Shown piece after piece: positions 14,581 to 18,933 of a DNA stretch of 18,933 bases. A program made the translations under genes and the position numbers. The notes under the pieces were generated by a model. The model made no database searches. It saw only the letters and a program-made list of their open reading frames with translations, and was not told the DNA's origin. Numbering within the stretch: the stretch's first letter is position 1; each line of letters begins with the position of its first letter. Source of the DNA: an uncultured Actinomycetes bacterium (GTDB lineage Bacteria; Actinomycetota; Actinomycetes; S36-B12; UBA5976); contig CALBND010000034.1 in assembly GCA_937896305.1 (NCBI GenBank), positions 1-18,933 on the forward strand. Direction: 5' to 3'.

Positions 14581-14600
14581 TACTCAATACAACTACTCAA
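14581..14600. repeat. TACTCAA direct repeat upstream of aqpS
   Basis: TACTCAA occurs at 14581-14587 and 14594-14600, 13 bases apart, 32-51 bases upstream of the aqpS start. On the minus strand this is TTGAGTA twice and may include a -35 or an operator for a regulator of the arsenic genes. Confidence 0.35.
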
Positions 14601-14655
14601 GCTAGATCACAGTTCTAAAAATAGAGTGAATTTTAGGTTAACTTGCTCAATTAAT

Positions 14656-15330
14656 TTAGCTCTGTTGACGCCACTGGGTATCTTCAAAAGGCAATGGAGA
14701 TTTAGACATATGTTCGGCTTGAGCTTGTCTTGAAAATACTTTTCTCATGTGATGTTTTCTACATAAAACTTCATAAACAACTTCATCAGGCCTGGCATCG
14801 ATTCCTGCATCGCCGACTACTACTTGCTCTCCTTCTGTAACCATAACCCCGTTAACAATTCGTGCTTGATGGGTAGCTTTTTTCCCACACCAACAAAGCG
14901 CCTCAACTTGTAAGACGTTTACTCGATCAGCCAATTCCAATAATCTTTGCGCTCCAGGGAAAAGAGCTGTTCTAAAATCTGTGGTTATTCCAAAAGTGAA
15001 AACGTCTACCCCGAAATCATCGACAACTCGAGCAAGTTGATCGACTTGTTCAATTTCATAAAATTGCGCTTCATCGCAAATTAAATAGTCAACAACTTCA
15101 CCTTTTGAAATAAGTTGGGTCATTAATCTTAAAAAGTTAGTTTCTGGCACAACCTCTAAAGCTGGAGACTTTAAACCCAATCTGCTACTTAGTGTGGCAT
15201 TACCGGCTCTGTCTTTTCTTGTGAAAACTAATCCTTTACGGCCAGCCGAAGAATGGTTGTGGTGTGTTTGTAGAGCCAGCGTTGATTTTCCGCTGTCCAT
15301 GGTTCCGGTGAAAAAAACTAATTCAGCCAC
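14656..15330 (-). CDS. tdk: thymidine kinase
   Basis: Tdk phosphorylates thymidine (and deoxyuridine) with ATP in pyrimidine salvage. The 224-residue protein has the P-loop GTMDSGKST (9-17), the catalytic/metal motif ICDEAQF (84-90) with Glu87 as general base, the thymidine-loop FGITTDFR (113-120), and the structural zinc ligands Cys146, Cys148, Cys190 and His193. The C-terminal tail (about 200-224) is slightly longer than in typical bacterial enzymes. The start is a GTG with AGGA nine bases upstream. The gene begins 27 bases after the MacB-like permease gene on the same strand and may be read from the efflux operon promoter. After its stop only a weak AT-rich inverted repeat is seen (14615-14636). 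Confidence 0.96.
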   Translation of the reverse strand: MAELVFFTGTMDSGKSTLALQTHHNHSSAGRKGLVFTRKDRAGNATLSSRLGLKSPALEVVPETNFLRLMTQLISKGEVVDYLICDEAQFYEIEQVDQLARVVDDFGVDVFTFGITTDFRTALFPGAQRLLELADRVNVLQVEALCWCGKKATHQARIVNGVMVTEGEQVVVGDAGIDARPDEVVYEVLCRKHHMRKVFSRQAQAEHMSKSPLPFEDTQWRQQS

Positions 15331-15357
15331 AAAAACTATCCTGTCAGATGGAACTAA

Positions 15358-16524
15358 TTATTCAAAGCGTAATGCCTCAACGGGTTTGAGTCTTGCTGCA
15401 GTTCGCGCTGGCCAAACCCCAAACAAAACTCCCACCAACATCGAAAAACCAAGTGAAGCAAGAATCATCGTTGGACTTAATGCAAAATTCCACTGCCCCA
15501 GGGTTGCTAGGAAGTAAGCCACAATTTCCCCAATAATCACACCAATAATTCCACCTAAAAGTGAAAGAACTATTGCTTCAATTAAAAACTGTGTCAATAT
15601 TTGTGATTGCTGAGCACCAATTGCTCTTCTAATTCCTATTTCTCGTGTTCTTTCCCTAACTGAAACCAACATAATGTTCATGATTCCAATTCCTCCTACT
15701 ACCAAACTGATAGAAGCAATACCACCAAGCAATAGAGATAAGAATTGCTGAACAGTGCCAATTGCATCTAATAATTGGCTAGCATCTGTGATCGTAAAAT
15801 CTGCATCACGATCTCCTGTAATGTTATGACGACTTGAAAGCAGTCTTGATAAATTTGTTGTCACTAAAGGCACTAACTCTTCTGAAGTAGTTTGTACTGT
15901 GATGGTATTCAAATAAGGCGGAACTGCAAAATATCTAAAAGCTGTTTGAAGGGGAACATATGCTGTTCCCTGATTTCCAAAACCATTAGCGTCATCAAGA
16001 ATTCCAATGACTGTAAATTCTGTACTACCCACTGAGATGGTCTCATTAATAATGCTGGCATCGACTTTTAAACTTGTGGCTAGGGCACTGCTCAAAACTA
16101 TTGTTCGAGAATCTTGAGCGAAATCTGTATTTGCTAAAAATGTGCCTGCAAAAATATCTGGTTCAACAATTGTTTCGTAATCCACATCAACACCGATAAC
16201 TCTGATTCTGGTTGATGCGTTTTCTGAACTGGCAGTGGCATTACCTGATACTTGCTCTGAAACAACATCGATTCCTGGAAGTTTAGCAATTTCTGAAGCA
16301 TCTTCAATGGTTAATGACTCAGTGGTATTGCCACTAATAGTTAAATTTCTGGCCCCCAGCCCTTTGAATTGATCTTGAATTCCTGAAGTCGCACCTTGAG
16401 CTACAGAAACAAGTGCGATCAATGACATGACACCAATAATGATGCCTAACATTGTTAAGCCAGATCTAGTTTTAGTAGCAATGATTCTGGCTATTGCCAA
16501 TCTGGCAGCAATTCTTAAATTCAT
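15358..16524 (-). CDS. MacB/FtsX-like ABC transporter permease
   Basis: The 388-residue protein has the MacB layout: first helix at about 22-43, a large extracytoplasmic MacB_PCD domain (about 45-258), then three helices at about 260-285, 313-340 and 352-372. The signature VGGIGIMNIMLVSVRERT (276-293) with REIGIRRAIGA (294-304), and the C-terminal GVWPARTAARLKPVEALRFE (369-388), are classic. Such permeases pair with an ATPase and a periplasmic-type adaptor to expel peptides, antibiotics or lipids by mechanotransmission. Its ATG overlaps the stop of the ATPase gene (ATGA), showing one operon: adaptor, ATPase, permease, tdk. Substrate is unknown. Confidence 0.95.
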   Translation of the reverse strand: MNLRIAARLAIARIIATKTRSGLTMLGIIIGVMSLIALVSVAQGATSGIQDQFKGLGARNLTISGNTTESLTIEDASEIAKLPGIDVVSEQVSGNATASSENASTRIRVIGVDVDYETIVEPDIFAGTFLANTDFAQDSRTIVLSSALATSLKVDASIINETISVGSTEFTVIGILDDANGFGNQGTAYVPLQTAFRYFAVPPYLNTITVQTTSEELVPLVTTNLSRLLSSRHNITGDRDADFTITDASQLLDAIGTVQQFLSLLLGGIASISLVVGGIGIMNIMLVSVRERTREIGIRRAIGAQQSQILTQFLIEAIVLSLLGGIIGVIIGEIVAYFLATLGQWNFALSPTMILASLGFSMLVGVLFGVWPARTAARLKPVEALRFE

Positions 16525-17210
16525 GCAGCACCTTTTGTGTCACTTATAATTTTTCCATCTTTTAAACTAATTCTTCTTTTAGCTCTTTTTGCGACATCTA
16601 AATCATGTGTGATCAGCACAATTGTTATACCTTCTTGATTAAGCTCAGTTAATAAATCCATGACTTGCTTACCGGTTGCAGAATCAAGTGCTCCAGTTGG
16701 CTCATCAGCCAAAATTAATGAAGGTTCAGTAACTAATGCTCTAGCAATTGCAACTCTTTGCTGTTGCCCGCCTGATAATTCAGTTGGACCATGTGTTGCT
16801 CTATCAGACATGCCTAATTTTTTTAGCATACTTAAGGCTTTCTTTTTGGCTTCTTTTGAATGCACTCCCCTGTAAAGAAGTGGTGTTGCCACATTTTCAA
16901 GAGCCGTTGTTTTAGGTAGTAAGAAAAAAGATTGAAAAATAAAACCAATTGCGTAGTTTCTTAACTCCGTTAATTTCTTATCATTTAACATCGATAGATC
17001 TTCCCCAGCAATTTTTACAACACCATTACTTGGTCGATCAAGACAACCAATTAGATTCATCATTGTTGATTTACCAGAACCTGAAGGTCCTACGATCGCA
17101 ACGAATTCGCCTTTTTCTATCTTTAAATCAACACCATCTAGTGCTCTAATAATTGAAGTGCCATCACCAAAGGTTTTACTAACCTTTGACATCTCAACAA
17201 CTGCAGCCAT
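16521..17210 (-). CDS. MacB/LolD-type ABC transporter ATPase
   Basis: The 229-residue protein is a complete nucleotide-binding domain: Walker A GPSGSGKST (41-49), Q-loop Gln93 in FIFQSFFLLP (90-99), signature LSGGQQQR (145-152), Walker B LILADEPTGALD (165-176) and switch His202 in ITHDLD (200-205). The FFLLPKTTALENVATPLLYRG portion (split here for length: 95-104 and 105-115) and short size place it in the MacB/LolD/FtsE group. It energises the permease encoded just downstream. The ATG lies two bases after the adaptor stop and has no Shine-Dalgarno of its own, so translation is coupled. Confidence 0.96.
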   Translation of the reverse strand: MAAVVEMSKVSKTFGDGTSIIRALDGVDLKIEKGEFVAIVGPSGSGKSTMMNLIGCLDRPSNGVVKIAGEDLSMLNDKKLTELRNYAIGFIFQSFFLLPKTTALENVATPLLYRGVHSKEAKKKALSMLKKLGMSDRATHGPTELSGGQQQRVAIARALVTEPSLILADEPTGALDSATGKQVMDLLTELNQEGITIVLITHDLDVAKRAKRRISLKDGKIISDTKGAA

Positions 17211-17212
17211 AT

Positions 17213-18778
17213 CTAGTTGCGAGGTTGGCGATTAGAATTATCGCCACCACCGTTGCCGCCATTTCGACTACTTTGTCGCTGTTGCGCAAAGGGGTCTTCA
17301 CTACTTGGTACAGCTGCTCCTTGAGAATCTCTCCCAATAACAACACGATCACCTATATTTATGCCACTTAGAATTTCTACTAACTGAGAACCAGTCACAC
17401 CAATAGTTACTTCCCTGTCGATTGGTGAATCGTTTTCATCAAGTATCTGAACTCTTGAAATACCTCTTCTAGTGCTAACTGCTTGTAATGGGATTGCAAT
17501 TTCGGCTTGTTTGCTTTGCAAAATAATTTTTGCTGAAATACTCATACCTATTCTCCAACCAGACACAGCATTATCGGGTTGCGCAAAAACAACAAATTGT
17601 GAAACTCCGTTTGAGTCTGAAGTAGCTACTTGACCTACCTGAATGACTTTTCCGGGTTCAGATTTTTGTACAGTCCCTAGAGTAAGTTCAACACTTTGAT
17701 CTAGTGCAACATTTGAAATGTCATACTCACTGACGTCGATGGTTGCTACCAATGGCTCAACGCCAACTGTGGCGATTGCTCCTGAAACTATTGCTTCTGG
17801 TGCAGTTAAAATCTCTCGAACAATACCTGGAATGGATGTGGTCACAGATTTTCTTGTTCCATCAAAATTTTGCACTATAGCAATAACATCGCCTTTTGAA
17901 ACTACATCTCCTGGATTAACTTTGATTTCCAAAACTTTCCAGACACTAGAATTTGAACTTCCAGCACTAGTGATACTGTTGCCGTTTTTAGATTCCAAAG
18001 AAATAGAATTTTCTATATCAACACTATAAGAAATTTCATCAATTAATACTGCATTCGTGTAGCGGATTTGATCACTTCCAGTTGGAGTAACTTCAACAGT
18101 TGCTGTCATTCCTGACCTCATTGTTGCCGGCAAAGTATTTGCTGTTGGCACCACAACAACTTGATAACTAGGAACAGCTGTTGATGATGACGAAGTTGAT
18201 TTAATAGAAAGAATACTTCCAGAAGTTAAGGTATCTGAGCTATTAACTGCAATTGCAATAGGTAAACCCACACTTAGATTGCTTGCTTGTGTCTCTGTGA
18301 CATCAAAACTTAAAAGTAATTTTCCTGAACCAACGGTAACAACTTTTCCAGAAGCTGGAAATCCAATTACAGCACTAATTTCTCTGACTCGACCACTTGT
18401 TGGAGATTTGATATCTCGGATAGTGCCATCAACATTTTTTATCGTGAGGATGGACTGACCTTTTGTAACAGTTGATCCTTCATTTTTGTTTATTTTAGTA
18501 ACAATCCAATTATCAGTTAAACTTTGTGCCGTGTTTGTGTTTGATGCAGTTTCACCAGCAATTTGTGTTAATGAAGCTGGTGAGTCGACGTTTATGTTAA
18601 AAGTATATTTATCAACAATTGTTCCAGTGGTAGAAATGCTGCTTTCAACTAAACCAGATTCGGCAGGCACACTCAAATATGCTTCAGTGTCTGACGGTTT
18701 GTTACTTCTGGTGACAAAAAATATGGCAATTAGGGCAATCACTAAAACCGAAATAATTATGGATCTACGTTTACGCAC
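17213..18778 (-). CDS. MacA/HlyD-like adaptor with duplicated lipoyl-type module
   Basis: The chosen start is GTG at 18778, with GAGG five bases upstream; the TTG one codon earlier would leave only two bases. That gives 521 residues, much longer than the usual 350-400. A basic N-terminus and one membrane anchor (about 7-24) precede the outside part. Two similar modules follow, at about 91-191 and 280-375. Each opens with Trp, then EGSTVTKGQ or PGDVVSKGD, then a DGT turn, then SGRVREI or PGIVREI. The coiled-coil hairpin of Gram-negative MacA is absent. A C-terminal beta domain (about 376-485) is followed by a tail rich in Gly, Ser, Gln and Asn. It would couple the MacB-like permease to substrate handling at the cell surface. 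Confidence 0.9.
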   Translation of the reverse strand: MRKRRSIIISVLVIALIAIFFVTRSNKPSDTEAYLSVPAESGLVESSISTTGTIVDKYTFNINVDSPASLTQIAGETASNTNTAQSLTDNWIVTKINKNEGSTVTKGQSILTIKNVDGTIRDIKSPTSGRVREISAVIGFPASGKVVTVGSGKLLLSFDVTETQASNLSVGLPIAIAVNSSDTLTSGSILSIKSTSSSSTAVPSYQVVVVPTANTLPATMRSGMTATVEVTPTGSDQIRYTNAVLIDEISYSVDIENSISLESKNGNSITSAGSSNSSVWKVLEIKVNPGDVVSKGDVIAIVQNFDGTRKSVTTSIPGIVREILTAPEAIVSGAIATVGVEPLVATIDVSEYDISNVALDQSVELTLGTVQKSEPGKVIQVGQVATSDSNGVSQFVVFAQPDNAVSGWRIGMSISAKIILQSKQAEIAIPLQAVSTRRGISRVQILDENDSPIDREVTIGVTGSQLVEILSGINIGDRVVIGRDSQGAAVPSSEDPFAQQRQSSRNGGNGGGDNSNRQPRN

Positions 18779-18803
18779 CAAAACCTCTTGTCCTTTTACT
18801 CTA

Positions 18804-18809
18804 TTTATA
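18804..18809 (-). promoter_or_regulatory. candidate -10 element of the efflux operon
   Basis: TATAAA on the minus strand lies 25 bases upstream of the adaptor GTG. At 18 bases upstream the -35 position reads TAGCCA, a poor match, which would fit a promoter that needs an activator. Confidence 0.4.
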
Positions 18810-18854
18810 AGGTAACACTTGCCCTATTGGCTACATATATTAGTAAAGCAACGC

Positions 18855-18876
18855 TTCCTAAGAATTTCCTGAGAAT
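18855..18876. promoter_or_regulatory. 11-bp tandem repeat, probable response-regulator site
   Basis: TTCCTAAGAAT (18855-18865) is followed head to tail by TTCCTGAGAAT (18866-18876), ten of eleven bases identical. Two 11-bp direct repeats, one helical turn each, are the usual binding site of OmpR/PhoP-type response regulators. The site ends about 46 bases upstream of the efflux -10 element, a good activator position. It could instead serve a gene to the right of the window. Confidence 0.5.
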
Positions 18877-18877
18877 T

Positions 18878-18896
18878 CAAAGTCTTTAAAACTTTG
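18878..18896. repeat. inverted repeat at the right edge
   Basis: CAAAGT (18878-18883) and ACTTTG (18891-18896) form a 6-bp inverted repeat around CTTTAAA, directly beside the 11-bp tandem repeat. It may be a second regulator site or a weak hairpin. Confidence 0.3.
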
Positions 18897-18933
18897 CCCT
18901 AATTTCGGTGATCTCTCTTCCTGCTAGACGACC

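Noticed and set aside
14615..14636. CTAAAA-n10-TTTTAG inverted repeat after tdk.
   Set aside because: The six A/T-rich pairs and the lack of a proper T-run do not support an intrinsic terminator.
1..18933. CRISPR arrays, insertion sequences, rRNA or tRNA genes, and prophage genes.
   Set aside because: No repeat-spacer pattern, transposase, structural RNA or phage gene was seen on either strand.

Overview
The window is an AT-rich stretch of a free-living actinobacterial chromosome. The taxonomic argument rests on gene order and family signatures. The run lipB, lipA, DUF4191 membrane protein, RDD-family protein, glnA is a conserved actinobacterial neighbourhood. The glnA promoter carries a textbook actinobacterial GlnR operator. 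Several genes have a TANNNT -10 hexamer 6-7 bases before the start codon and no Shine-Dalgarno, as in leaderless actinobacterial mRNAs. The window also encodes a heliorhodopsin whose key residues fall at the same numbers as in the founding freshwater protein 48C12. Low GC plus heliorhodopsin suggest a planktonic freshwater lineage such as the acI/Nanopelagicales group; this is an inference, since no rRNA is present.

Layout. 1-1044 (minus): N-terminal 348 residues of an MMPL/RND-type transporter cut by the window edge. 1169-3480 (plus): lipB-lipA-DUF4191, the lipoate synthesis pair with its usual actinobacterial follower. 3573-5406: a bicupin protein (plus) facing a beta-propeller-like lipoprotein (minus); this pair sits inside the otherwise conserved block. 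5415-5759 (minus): RDD protein. 5828-7383 (plus): GlnR box and glnA, closed by a strong terminator. 7535-8158 (plus): membrane-anchored, Met/His-rich DUF305 protein. 8325-9095 (plus): heliorhodopsin. 9168-12167: molybdenum-cofactor genes moaA (minus) and moeA-moaB (plus), with a 318-base intergenic region between moaA and moeA. 12201-13412 (minus): saccharopine-dehydrogenase-family protein. 13456-14549 (minus): aqpS-arsC arsenic detoxification pair. 14656-18778 (minus): MacAB-like efflux operon (adaptor, ATPase, permease) followed by thymidine kinase, with an 11-bp tandem repeat upstream that looks like a response-regulator site.

How the parts may work together. The most interesting segment is glnA, DUF305, heliorhodopsin. 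Heliorhodopsins do not pump ions efficiently and are thought to signal or regulate, and a link between an actinobacterial heliorhodopsin and glutamine synthetase has been reported. Here the two genes are near neighbours on the same strand, but strong terminators close glnA and DUF305, and the heliorhodopsin has its own candidate promoter and ribosome-binding site. Any coupling is therefore more likely at protein level, or through conserved proximity, than through one mRNA. Nitrogen control of glnA is clearly readable as four half-sites in 11-bp phase. Elsewhere, ArsC would reduce arsenate to arsenite, which AqpS lets out of the cell, and the MacAB-like operon has an unusual adaptor with a duplicated lipoyl-type module.
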